Positions 1 through 5,419 of a DNA stretch of 5,592 nucleotides are shown piece after piece. The stretch comes from an uncultured Eggerthellaceae bacterium. Lineage in GTDB: Bacteria; Actinomycetota; Coriobacteriia; Coriobacteriales; Eggerthellaceae. The stretch is from positions 1 to 5,592 of the forward strand of contig CAMPAJ010000124.1 in assembly GCA_946631805.1 (NCBI GenBank). The letters are read 5' to 3'. The notes under the pieces were generated by a model. It ran no database searches, had not been told where the DNA came from, and worked only from the letters and a program-made list of their open reading frames with translations. Position numbers and translations under genes: made by a program. Every line of letters begins with the position of its first letter. The stretch's first letter is position 1.

Positions 1-285
1 GCTCACGAGCGTGCCGTTCGCGGAAGCGTAGTACACCGGCGAGCCGACGACCAGGCCGTCAGCTTCCTCGAACTTGGGCGCGATCTGGTTGACCGCGTCG
101 TCGAACACGCACTTGCCGAGCTTGCTGCATCCGCCGCACGCCACGCACCCGCGCACGACCTCCTTGCCGACCTGCACGTATTCGACCTCGATGCCCTCAG
201 CCTCGAACACGGCGCGCATCTCGTCGAGCGCGAGCTGCGTGTTGCCCTCGTTGCGCGGGCTCCCGTTGATCATGAGCACCTTCAT
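1..285 (-). CDS. Flavodoxin-fold NADPH-dependent FMN reductase, iron-sulfur flavoprotein-like (3' end cut by the window edge)
   Basis: The visible 95 residues are the N-terminal part of a flavodoxin-like protein; the rest lies beyond base 1. They start MKVLMINGSPRNEGNT, with a hydrophobic first beta strand followed by the phosphate-binding loop GSPRNEGNT (residues 8-16) that holds FMN in this family. Residues 47-59 carry C-x2-C-x2-C-x5-C (C47, C50, C53, C59), the compact cysteine motif of iron-sulfur flavoproteins. The segment ADGLVVGSPVYYASANGTL (76-93) is the usual second flavin-contacting loop. The likely role is cytoplasmic electron transfer or reduction of a small substrate through FMN, possibly with a 4Fe-4S cluster; the substrate cannot be told. 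The ATG at 285 is chosen because AAGGGG lies a few bases upstream and the family normally starts with this strand. It is divergent from the thioredoxin-like gene. The family call is firm; cluster binding is inferred from the cysteines alone. Confidence 0.88.
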   Translation of the reverse strand, partial: MKVLMINGSPRNEGNTQLALDEMRAVFEAEGIEVEYVQVGKEVVRGCVACGGCSKLGKCVFDDAVNQIAPKFEEADGLVVGSPVYYASANGTLVS

Positions 286-331
286 GTGCAACCCCTTCTC
301 TCTCTTGGTTCATAGTTTGGTTGATTGGGAA

Positions 332-360
332 ATTTTAGCGCATCTTGCCCACTGGGCGAA
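332..360 (-). promoter_or_regulatory. Candidate promoter of the flavoprotein gene
   Basis: On the minus strand TAAAAT (337-332) matches the -10 consensus at five of six positions. TTCGCC (360-355), 17 bases upstream, is a poor -35. Transcription would begin near 325, giving a leader of about 40 bases. A small odd palindrome, GCCCACTGGGC (347-357), lies in the spacer and -35 and could bind a regulator, but it may be chance. Confidence 0.3.
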
Positions 361-404
361 AAGAGCCCTTTGCCCCCTTTCCCGCATCGAACCCTCATGC
401 CCTT

Positions 405-454
405 TCATCATCGGGGACATACACTTCATATGAAAGGTATGTCCCCGATGATGA
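405..454. repeat. 50-bp near-perfect palindrome between divergent genes
   Basis: Bases 405-422 and 437-454 are exact 18-base inverted repeats containing GGGGACATAC and GTATGTCCCC. The centre holds a second exact palindrome, TTCATATGAA (425-434), on the same axis. Only the two base pairs 423/436 and 424/435 fail to match, so the whole 50 bases form one cruciform or hairpin-capable dyad. Symmetry stops at 404/455. It lies between the two candidate divergent promoters and has no T-tract on either side, so it does not look like an intrinsic terminator. It may be a REP-like mobile palindrome (the GGGGACATAC-type arm resembles palindromes I associate with REP-associated tyrosine transposases) or an operator for both genes. 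The symmetry is certain; the function is inferred. Confidence 0.85.
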
Positions 455-508
455 CGAGCCTGATTGGCTGCATGAGCGTTTCCCCTTCCCCTCGGACGCG
501 CTCGCCTA

Positions 509-517
509 TGCGATAAT
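509..517 (+). promoter_or_regulatory. Extended -10 promoter of the thioredoxin-like gene
   Basis: TGCGATAAT (509-517) is a TGn-type extended -10 with five of six matches in the hexamer. No convincing -35 is found 16-18 bases upstream, which is common for extended -10 promoters. Transcription would begin near 524, leaving about 20 bases of leader that contain only the ribosome binding site. Confidence 0.45.
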
Positions 518-543
518 GGCGAAAACAACCCGAGGAGGCCCAC

Positions 544-894
544 ATGCTCAACATCATCACCGAAGAGAATTTCGACGAGGAAGTGCTGAACAGCGACTTG
601 CCGTGCGTCATCGAGTTCACGGCGGGCTGGTGCACGCTATGCGACGACATGGTCCCCACGTTCGAGCAGCTCGCCGACGTATTCGAAGGCGAAGTGAAGT
701 TCTGCATCGTCAACATAGACGAGCAGAAGAAATTGCGCATCAAGTTCGCCGTGGCGGCCGTCCCCTACATCGTGTTCGTGAGCGACGGCATGCAAACGCC
801 GCTGTTCGATGAGATCGTCACCGCCGAGCGTCTCGAGGAGCGCATCCGCTTCGTGCTCGGCGGCGGCAACGCGCCCACGACCAGGCCGCTCTAG
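544..894 (+). CDS. Thioredoxin-like protein with WCTLC active site
   Basis: This 116-residue protein has the length and layout of a single-domain cytoplasmic thioredoxin. A short helix-forming start is followed by the strand CVIEFTAGWC, the active site WCTLCDD (residues 29-35, cysteines 30 and 33), the strand VKFCIVNIDE (51-60) and the cis-proline loop AAVPYIVFVSDG (71-82, Pro74). Glu24 stands where E. coli thioredoxin has its buried Asp26. The CTLC dipeptide differs from the CGPC of housekeeping thioredoxins, so redox potential and partners may differ; an assisting disulfide reductase or a dedicated reductant for a neighbouring enzyme is possible. The ATG at 544 has GAGGAGG just upstream at good spacing. 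There is no signal peptide. The last four codons and stop lie inside a duplicated fragment of the adjacent phosphatase/ATPase gene (881-941), so the tail TRPL is probably secondary. It is convergent with that gene, with a 52-base gap. Family certain, role uncertain. Confidence 0.92.
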   Translation: MLNIITEENFDEEVLNSDLPCVIEFTAGWCTLCDDMVPTFEQLADVFEGEVKFCIVNIDEQKKLRIKFAVAAVPYIVFVSDGMQTPLFDEIVTAERLEERIRFVLGGGNAPTTRPL

Positions 895-941
895 GGCACT
901 TCCGCGGTGTCGTCAGGCGTGACCGCGTCGGGCTCGGCGAG
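881..941 (-). pseudogene. Degenerate second copy of part of the HATPase domain
   Basis: Bases 881-941 align without gaps to 1036-1096, inside the phosphatase/ATPase gene, at 52 of 61 positions; the 48 bases 894-941 match at 43, and all five differences there are transitions. Read on the minus strand, 941-894 gives LAEPDAVTPDDTAEVP against LAKPDAVTPDDIAEVP (residues 823-838) of the intact gene. Three of the five changes are silent, which suggests the copy was once under protein-level selection. It is now broken: the Ile-Gly of the following IGG motif is replaced by a stop codon, the reading frame differs from that of the intact gene just upstream, and neither the start nor the C-terminal end of a domain remains. 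The fragment abuts the intact gene's stop codon (947-949) and supplies the last codons and stop of the convergent thioredoxin-like gene. It is most likely what is left of a deleted paralogue. Confidence 0.75.
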
Positions 942-946
942 TCGCG

Positions 947-3562
947 CTACCAGCCCTTGCGGAACGTCAGCACATTGGAATTGCCCTCGCGGCGGTAGTC
1001 CATGTAGTCGACGCTCTTCTTGGCCATGAGAATGCCCAGGCCGCCGATGGGCACTTCCGCGATGTCGTCGGGCGTGACCGCATCGGGCTTGGCAAGCGGG
1101 TTGTACGGGATGCCGTCGTCGCTGATCGTGACCGTGAGCGATGGCGGCGTCGCGTCGTACTCGAAGCCGATGCGGACCTCGCCGGGGTTTTCGGGCGTCG
1201 CGTCGGGGTACGCGTAGTGGCACACGTTGACGAACAGCTCTTCGGCGGCGATGCCGAGCGGATTGCTCACCCACTTGGGGGCGCCGCGGCGGTGCAGCTC
1301 CTCGTGGATGAAGTTGTTCAAGTGCACGAGCTGATTCACCCTGGCCTCCAAGATCATGATGGCCCGCTTCTCGGGCGGCACGCCGTACTTCAGCGCGAGG
1401 ATCGTGATGTCGTCGGACTGCTCGGCGTCGAGCGTGAAGTCGGTGATGGCGCGGCGCACGCCCACGGCGACCGAGCGCGCGTTCATGCCGGCGTAGCGGC
1501 ACAGGGTTTCCTCCAACCGCTCCTCGCCGAACAGCTCGCCCTTGACGTTCATGGCCTCGGTCACGCCGTCGGTGTACAAGTACATCATGTCGGCCGGCTC
1601 GAGCTGGCGGCGGCACAGCTTGTACGGAATGCCGTCGAACAGCCCCAGCGGCATGCCCGAAACCTCGCGCATCCATTCCCACGTGCCGTCATGCAGCATC
1701 AGCGGCGGGTTGTGACCTGCGTTGACGTACTCGAGCGCGCCGGTTCGGTAATCAAGCACGCATGCGAGCACGGTCACGAACATGCCAGCGTCGTTGCCCA
1801 GGCACAGCTGATGGTTGGCTGCGTTGATGGCCTCGTCGACGGGCAGGCCGGCTTCCATATAGTTTTGAATCTGGGTCTTCGAGGTCATCATGAACAGCGC
1901 GGCCGGGATGCCCTTGCCCGACACGTCGGCCAGGACGAACCCCAGCTTGTCGTCGTCGATGAGGAAAAAGTCGTAGAAATCGCCGCCGACCTCCTTGGCC
2001 GTCTTCATCGAAGCGTAGATGTCGAACCGGTCGATTTCGGGGAACGGCGGGAACGCGCGCGGCAGGGCCGACTCCTGGATGGCCTTGGCCGTGAGCAGCT
2101 CCTGGGCGTTGCGCTGCTCCGCTTCGTCGATGGAGTCCTTGAGCGCCGCGACCGTCGTGTTGATGCCGTTGGAAAGCGACGTGAACTCGCGGCTGCCGTG
2201 CACGCGCACGCGCTCGTTCAGATTGCCGCCCGTGATCTTTTCCAACGTGTCATTCGTCTCGTCGATGCGCCGCACGACAACATGGTTGAGCAGCACCGTC
2301 GCCACGAGGGCGATGGCGCCGATAAGCAGGATCGCGAGGAGCGTCGATGACGCCATGATGCCGAACCTGGACGAGTAGACCATATCGGAGGAGCGCATCA
2401 TGACGATGTAGCCGTCATCGTACTCCGTCGCGACGAGGTACGAGAAATCCAGGCTTGTAGAGCCGTCTGCGGTGGGCGTCTGCAGCATTATCGCGCTGTT
2501 TTCCGCCCCTATTAGGTTAAAGAATTCCTCTGGGGCTTCTTCCGCACCCTCGAAGCCGAGGCAACCCACGATTGACTTGCCTTCGGGGAACAGCACCTCG
2601 TCGGCCGTCGCTTTGATGATTCCCAGTTTGTCGGTAATGGCGACCGAGCCATCGCTCGCGACATCGTAGCCATAGAGCAGGCTTTTTGGGTCAACCTGAT
2701 CGCTTAACGATATCTGAGTCTTTAGGTACTGTATCTCGCCGCTCATGAGAGTCTCGGCCCGCCCTTGCGCCTGCAGGGTCGCCATCGAGAAAAAGAAACC
2801 GCTCGCCAGCATGAACACTATGGCAGAGACGACGAACAACCAGTAACGAAACACGGTGAGCAGCGTGCGGTCGCTCGTGGAGGTCGAGGTATTTCGCACG
2901 AACGCATCGGCGATAAGGCAGAGCACGAACATGACGACGGCGTCGATGAGCGCCTGTAGCGCCATGCCAAGAGGGCTGATTGTCAGGTAGCTGAGGATTT
3001 CGGAAAGCTCTTCGAAGTTGGCGTACGCGAGAAGCGTGTTAAGAAGAACGAGCAGCGTGGCCACGACTGACGTGATGGCACATACCACGGCGATGCGACC
3101 CGCGCGCGCGGTGCCGCGCTCGACGCCTTCAAGCGCGCGGAAGAACAGAAAGCCCGCCAACGCTCCGATGAACGCAAGCATGACGAACGTGTTCAGCGGC
3201 GTCATGAAATACACTTCGTAGCCATCGAGAGGGAGGAATATCGCGTGTGCAAAGACCACGCACCCCGTGAACAAGCCCACCACGGCGCCGCCGAACGGGC
3301 CGAGCAGCAAGGCGCCCATGGCAAGCGGCGCCAGCACCATCATGATGTAGACCGAATTGGAATCGATGATGCCGATGCTACAAAAACCGAGCTGGGTGAA
3401 AGAAAGGCACGCGATGGCCGCGAGCACGAACCCAAACGTCGAGATGCGCTCGGGAAGCTCGTAAACATAAAGCCGGCCCCAAAACGCCTTGATGAGCGAG
3501 TGCAACGAAAGAGGACGCCGCTTGTCGTCTACTGTGCGGTCCGCCGGCTTTGCAATGCCCAT
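947..3562 (-). CDS. Membrane-sensor SpoIIE/RsbU-type PP2C phosphatase fused to an RsbW-type ATPase
   Basis: The 871-residue protein probably controls a partner-switching pathway from the cytoplasmic membrane. Residues 40-260 hold about six or seven hydrophobic helices; the stretch LLLGPFGGAVVGLFTG (85-100) recalls ECF-transporter S-components. Residues 261-399 form an extracytoplasmic, Cache-like sensor region, closed by a helix at about 402-426. A HAMP linker follows (427-480). The PP2C domain (about 510-725) has its acidic metal ligands in GGDFYD (D528), DVSGKG (D546), LYTDGVTEA (D665) and SDDIT (D717, D718), plus NAGHNPP (614-620). The C-terminal HATPase (about 735-871) shows an N-box, EELFVNVCHYAY (774-785), a G1 box, DDGIP (815-819), and a glycine-rich GGLGILMAKKS (840-850), as in RsbW/SpoIIAB. 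The phosphatase would dephosphorylate an anti-anti-sigma protein; the ATPase would phosphorylate it or bind a sigma factor. The ATG at 3562 follows GGAGG by five bases. An in-frame ATG at 3619 lacks a ribosome site and overlaps the likely -10. Domains are clear; ligand and partner are unknown. Confidence 0.9.
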   Translation of the reverse strand: MGIAKPADRTVDDKRRPLSLHSLIKAFWGRLYVYELPERISTFGFVLAAIACLSFTQLGFCSIGIIDSNSVYIMMVLAPLAMGALLLGPFGGAVVGLFTGCVVFAHAIFLPLDGYEVYFMTPLNTFVMLAFIGALAGFLFFRALEGVERGTARAGRIAVVCAITSVVATLLVLLNTLLAYANFEELSEILSYLTISPLGMALQALIDAVVMFVLCLIADAFVRNTSTSTSDRTLLTVFRYWLFVVSAIVFMLASGFFFSMATLQAQGRAETLMSGEIQYLKTQISLSDQVDPKSLLYGYDVASDGSVAITDKLGIIKATADEVLFPEGKSIVGCLGFEGAEEAPEEFFNLIGAENSAIMLQTPTADGSTSLDFSYLVATEYDDGYIVMMRSSDMVYSSRFGIMASSTLLAILLIGAIALVATVLLNHVVVRRIDETNDTLEKITGGNLNERVRVHGSREFTSLSNGINTTVAALKDSIDEAEQRNAQELLTAKAIQESALPRAFPPFPEIDRFDIYASMKTAKEVGGDFYDFFLIDDDKLGFVLADVSGKGIPAALFMMTSKTQIQNYMEAGLPVDEAINAANHQLCLGNDAGMFVTVLACVLDYRTGALEYVNAGHNPPLMLHDGTWEWMREVSGMPLGLFDGIPYKLCRRQLEPADMMYLYTDGVTEAMNVKGELFGEERLEETLCRYAGMNARSVAVGVRRAITDFTLDAEQSDDITILALKYGVPPEKRAIMILEARVNQLVHLNNFIHEELHRRGAPKWVSNPLGIAAEELFVNVCHYAYPDATPENPGEVRIGFEYDATPPSLTVTISDDGIPYNPLAKPDAVTPDDIAEVPIGGLGILMAKKSVDYMDYRREGNSNVLTFRKGW
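1036..1096. repeat. Intact-gene copy of the 61-bp direct repeat
   Basis: This segment encodes residues 823-843 of the phosphatase/ATPase, between the G1 and glycine-rich boxes of the HATPase fold. It is the intact member of the direct repeat whose degenerate partner lies at 881-941, with a constant offset of 155 bases. Confidence 0.8.
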
Positions 3563-3567
3563 GAAGT

Positions 3568-3572
3568 CCTCC
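3568..3572 (-). promoter_or_regulatory. Ribosome binding site fixing the phosphatase start
   Basis: GGAGG on the minus strand lies five bases before the ATG at 3562. No comparable site precedes the upstream in-frame ATGs at 3619 and 3616, so this site decides the start. Confidence 0.8.
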
Positions 3573-3614
3573 GATGCGTTGGCTCGATGCGCGCGCCCTG
3601 CGCGTGCACTTCCC

Positions 3615-3623
3615 ATCATAGCA
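3615..3623 (-). promoter_or_regulatory. Extended -10 promoter of the phosphatase/ATPase gene
   Basis: On the minus strand TGCTATGAT (3623-3615) is a TGn extended -10 with five of six hexamer matches. TTATCC (3643-3638), 17 bases upstream, is a weak -35. Transcription would start near 3608, giving a leader of about 45 bases. The upstream in-frame ATG at 3619 lies inside this -10, so it could not be translated from this promoter. Confidence 0.45.
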
Positions 3624-3645
3624 TCTATGGGCTAACGGGATAAAT

Positions 3646-3820
3646 GGCTGCTGGGGCAGTTTATTTGGCTGCTGATTGCATGTGCCTCTCGCTCGTCCGC
3701 CCTGTTCGGGAGGGCGATGGGGTCGTTCGCTTGGCTTCGCCTAACCTAAGTGGATTTCAGGAAAGGTGGCTGCAGAATCGCTCACGACCCCATCGCCCTC
3801 CCGAACAGGGCTGCTGGGGC
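3646..3820. repeat. 12-base direct repeat pair GGCTGCTGGGGC
   Basis: GGCTGCTGGGGC occurs at 3646-3657 and 3809-3820; the second copy overlaps the outer end of the right inverted-repeat arm. A shorter GGCTGCTG lies at 3667-3674. They roughly bracket the 113-bp element but are not placed as a target-site duplication. Confidence 0.5.
3699..3811. repeat. 113-bp element with perfect 28-bp inverted repeats
   Basis: Bases 3699-3726 and 3784-3811 are exact reverse complements over 28 bases (left arm begins GCCCTGTTCGGGAGGGCGAT). They enclose 57 bases without a gene or a convincing promoter. An RNA copy from either strand would fold into a very stable stem with a large loop. No T-tract follows on either strand, so it is not a standard intrinsic terminator. 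The size and ends suit a MITE-like or dispersed palindromic element, though no target-site duplication is seen. A short invertible segment is another possibility. It sits between the C-S lyase stop and the phosphatase promoter. Confidence 0.85.
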
Positions 3821-3876
3821 TGAACGGTAGCTATCGTTTGCGATAAATGCGACTCGCCTTTTCCCTTTCCCACCCT

Positions 3877-5079
3877 TTATCCCGCGAAGACGGTGGCCAT
3901 GCGGGCGAGCGCTTCCTCGATTTTGTGCGTGGGGAGCGCCACGTTCATGCGAATGTGGCAGGGGCCGTGGAACATGCGGCCGTCCTGCACGGTGATGCCC
4001 ACGTCCCAGAGCGCGCGCTCGAGCTCGTCGAGCGTCTTGCCGTGGGCGGCGCACCAGCCAGTGCAGTCGACGAAGATCATGTAGGTCCCTTGGGGCCGCG
4101 CTGCCTCGAGGCCGGGCGTCGCGTCGACGAAATCGCAGACGAGGTGCACATTGTGCGCGAGCACCTGCACGAGCTCGTCGACCCAGGCGGCGCCTTCGTC
4201 GCTGTAACCGCCGATGAGGGCGTGCATGGAAAGCACGTTCATGTCGTTGTAGTGCGTCGTGGCACCCTGCGCGTGCAGCCGTTCGCGCAGCCGGCGGTCG
4301 AACACGATGTCGTAGCTTCCGATGAGCCCAGCCAGGTTAAACGTCTTGGACGGCGCGCACAGCGTGATGGTGCGCTTGCGCGCGTCGTCGCTCACCGCGT
4401 GGAACGGGATGTGCCTGCTGCCGTCGAGCAGGATGTCGGACCAGATCTCGTCGGCGACCACCGTCACGTCGTGAGCGGCGAACACCTCGGCCGCGCGTTC
4501 GAGCTCCCAGCGCTCCCACACGCGCCCGCACGGGTTGTGCGGCGAGCACATGATGACGAGGCTGATGTTGTTTTGGCTGATGCGACGGCCCATGTCCTCG
4601 TAGTCCATGCGCCATACGCCCTGTTCGTCGCGAACGAGCGGGCTGTGCTCGAGCTGGCGCCCGCAGCGCAGGACCGCGTTCGTGAAGCCGATGTAGGTCG
4701 GGCTGTTCACGAGGACTTTGTCGCCTGGTGCCGTGAACGCGCAGATGGCCGAGACGAGGCCGCCGAGCACGCCGGTCTGGTAGCCGATGTGCTCGGGCTC
4801 GATGCCGCTTGCGCCGTGACGCCGCTCGTGCCAGCCGATGATGGCGTCGAAATACGCTTTGGAAGGCATGAAGTAGCCGAACGCCGGGTGCTGCGCGCGC
4901 TCGACGATGGCGCGCACGATGCTCGGCGCCGTGGGGAAATTCATGTCGGCCACCCACATGGGGATGGCATCGTAGCCGTCCTTGGGCGCGGCGGGGGCGA
5001 AGCCCAACGTGCCGAGCGCCTCGACCGCCATGGCGTCCTTCCCCTTGCGGTCGAGCATCGTTTGGAAATCGAATTGCAT
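3877..5079 (-). CDS. MalY/PatB-type PLP-dependent C-S lyase (cystathionine beta-lyase-like aminotransferase)
   Basis: This 400-residue cytoplasmic enzyme is a fold-type I PLP protein of the MalY/PatB branch, which cleaves the C-S bond of cystathionine, cysteine or similar substrates to give pyruvate, ammonia and a thiol or sulfide. The start MQFDFQTMLDRKGKDAM matches the family's amino end, and IPMWVADMNFPTAP (39-52) is its hallmark. Others follow in order: QTGVLGGL (101-108) in the cofactor phosphate region, SPTYIGF (126-132), SPHNPCGRVW (179-188) with the cofactor-contacting Asn182, ADEIWSDI (209-216) with Asp210, the Schiff-base lysine Lys245 in APSKTFNLAGL, and the carboxylate-binding Arg377 in IRMNVALP. 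Length is normal and all key residues are present. The ATG at 5079 follows AAAGGGG; an upstream GTG at 5127 would add 16 residues but lies in a repeat and has no ribosome site. No regulator or transporter is adjacent. A true aminotransferase role is possible but less likely. Confidence 0.93.
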   Translation of the reverse strand: MQFDFQTMLDRKGKDAMAVEALGTLGFAPAAPKDGYDAIPMWVADMNFPTAPSIVRAIVERAQHPAFGYFMPSKAYFDAIIGWHERRHGASGIEPEHIGYQTGVLGGLVSAICAFTAPGDKVLVNSPTYIGFTNAVLRCGRQLEHSPLVRDEQGVWRMDYEDMGRRISQNNISLVIMCSPHNPCGRVWERWELERAAEVFAAHDVTVVADEIWSDILLDGSRHIPFHAVSDDARKRTITLCAPSKTFNLAGLIGSYDIVFDRRLRERLHAQGATTHYNDMNVLSMHALIGGYSDEGAAWVDELVQVLAHNVHLVCDFVDATPGLEAARPQGTYMIFVDCTGWCAAHGKTLDELERALWDVGITVQDGRMFHGPCHIRMNVALPTHKIEEALARMATVFAG

Positions 5080-5198
5080 GTGCGCCCCTTTCGCGAACCC
5101 TCTTGCTAAGCGCAACCATTTTCCCACGGGGAACCCGGTTTCCCACGGGGAAATCAGTTTCCCCGTGGGAAATCGGTCGGAAAGTTAGCCGTGGCTCC

Positions 5199-5256
5199 TT
5201 CCCCGCGGGAAATCGGTCGGGGCTGGTCAGGTGCCGAAATCATTTTCCCGCGGGGA
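5199..5256. repeat. Composite direct repeat, copy 1
   Basis: This 58-base unit contains two palindromic boxes joined by ATCGGTCGGGGCTGGTCA, a variable stretch of about six bases, and CGAAATCATTT. It matches copy 2 at 53 of 58 positions plus one single-base indel in the first box; the five mismatches all fall in the variable stretch. Confidence 0.85.
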
Positions 5257-5312
5257 AATTGATTGGGAGAGGAAGCCAGCTCCCCGAATCAACTTCCCCG
5301 GAGGAAACCGGT

Positions 5313-5371
5313 TTCCCCGCGGGGAAATCGGTCGGGGCTGGTCAACGCGCGAAATCATTTTCCCGCGGGGA
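5313..5371. repeat. Composite direct repeat, copy 2
   Basis: This is the second copy of the two-box composite unit, 114 bases from the first. It has one extra G in its first box and a different centre (CAACGCGCGA against CAGGTGCCGA). The conserved linker on both sides of a variable core points to block duplication of a two-box unit rather than chance similarity of single boxes. Confidence 0.85.
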
Positions 5372-5419
5372 CGAGCGGGCTAAAACGCGGCACCTTTTCA
5401 CCAGCTTTGCTCCGATGCG

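Larger units (their letters stand above)
3563..3876. other. 314-bp intergenic region without a gene
   Basis: No credible coding region is seen between the phosphatase/ATPase start and the C-S lyase stop. The stretch holds the phosphatase promoter and ribosome site (3568-3623), a pair of 12-base direct repeats, the 113-bp inverted-repeat element (3699-3811) and a small hairpin, TATCG-TTTG-CGATA (3832-3845). No hairpin followed by a T-run on the minus strand was found after the C-S lyase stop, so its terminator is not identified. Confidence 0.7.
5119..5371. repeat. Array of eight palindromic TTTCCCCGCGGGGAAA-type boxes
   Basis: Eight copies of a 14-16 base dyad lie at 5119-5133, 5139-5153, 5158-5172, 5199-5212, 5244-5258, 5294-5307, 5312-5327 and 5358-5371. 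The seventh is a perfect 16-base palindrome, TTTCCCCGCGGGGAAA. Others lack one C or G, the first three have CACG or CGTG in place of CGCG, and the sixth is the most degraded. Flanks are also conserved: AAATCGGTCGG follows boxes three, four and seven, and AATCA or its complement borders most others. Start-to-start distances are 20, 19, 41, 45, 50, 18 and 46 bases. The array ends about 40 bases before the C-S lyase start. It could be a multi-site operator or an expanded REP-like repeat; the repeats are certain, the function is not known. Confidence 0.9.
5080..5419. other. 340-bp intergenic region dominated by palindromic boxes
   Basis: The region separates the nucleoid-associated protein stop from the C-S lyase start, both on the minus strand. 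It holds the box array at 5119-5371, a roughly 40-base lyase leader with its ribosome site (5080-5118), and about 48 unremarkable bases next to the upstream stop codon. No clear -10/-35 pair was found for the lyase gene, and no intrinsic terminator for the upstream gene. Confidence 0.7.

Noticed and set aside
310..543. Short open frames on both strands across the 286-543 intergenic region
   Set aside because: They are driven by the palindrome and by divergent promoter DNA; they have no ribosome sites and the same MSPMM-type peptide appears on both strands because of the symmetry.
1217..2350. Long plus-strand open frame opposite the phosphatase/ATPase gene
   Set aside because: It is antisense to well-conserved phosphatase motifs, has low-complexity Arg/Val/His-rich content and no ribosome binding site; this is typical of GC-rich antisense shadows.
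3563..3619. Upstream start (ATG 3619) for the phosphatase/ATPase, adding 19 residues
   Set aside because: It has no ribosome binding site, it overlaps the candidate -10, and the ATG at 3562 has a good GGAGG at five bases.
3699..3811. Standard intrinsic terminator
   Set aside because: The stem is strong, but the loop is 57 bases and no T-run follows the outer arm on either strand.
3847..5109. Long plus-strand open frame opposite the C-S lyase gene
   Set aside because: It is antisense to an intact PLP enzyme with all catalytic residues, and its own translation shows no recognisable fold.
5080..5127. GTG start at 5127 for the C-S lyase
   Set aside because: The first 16 codons run into the repeat array, are not family-like, and lack a ribosome site; MQFDF at 5079 is the normal family start.
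5119..5371. CRISPR array
   Set aside because: Boxes are only 14-16 bases, palindromic and partly inverted, with irregular spacing and repeated rather than unique spacers; no cas gene is nearby.
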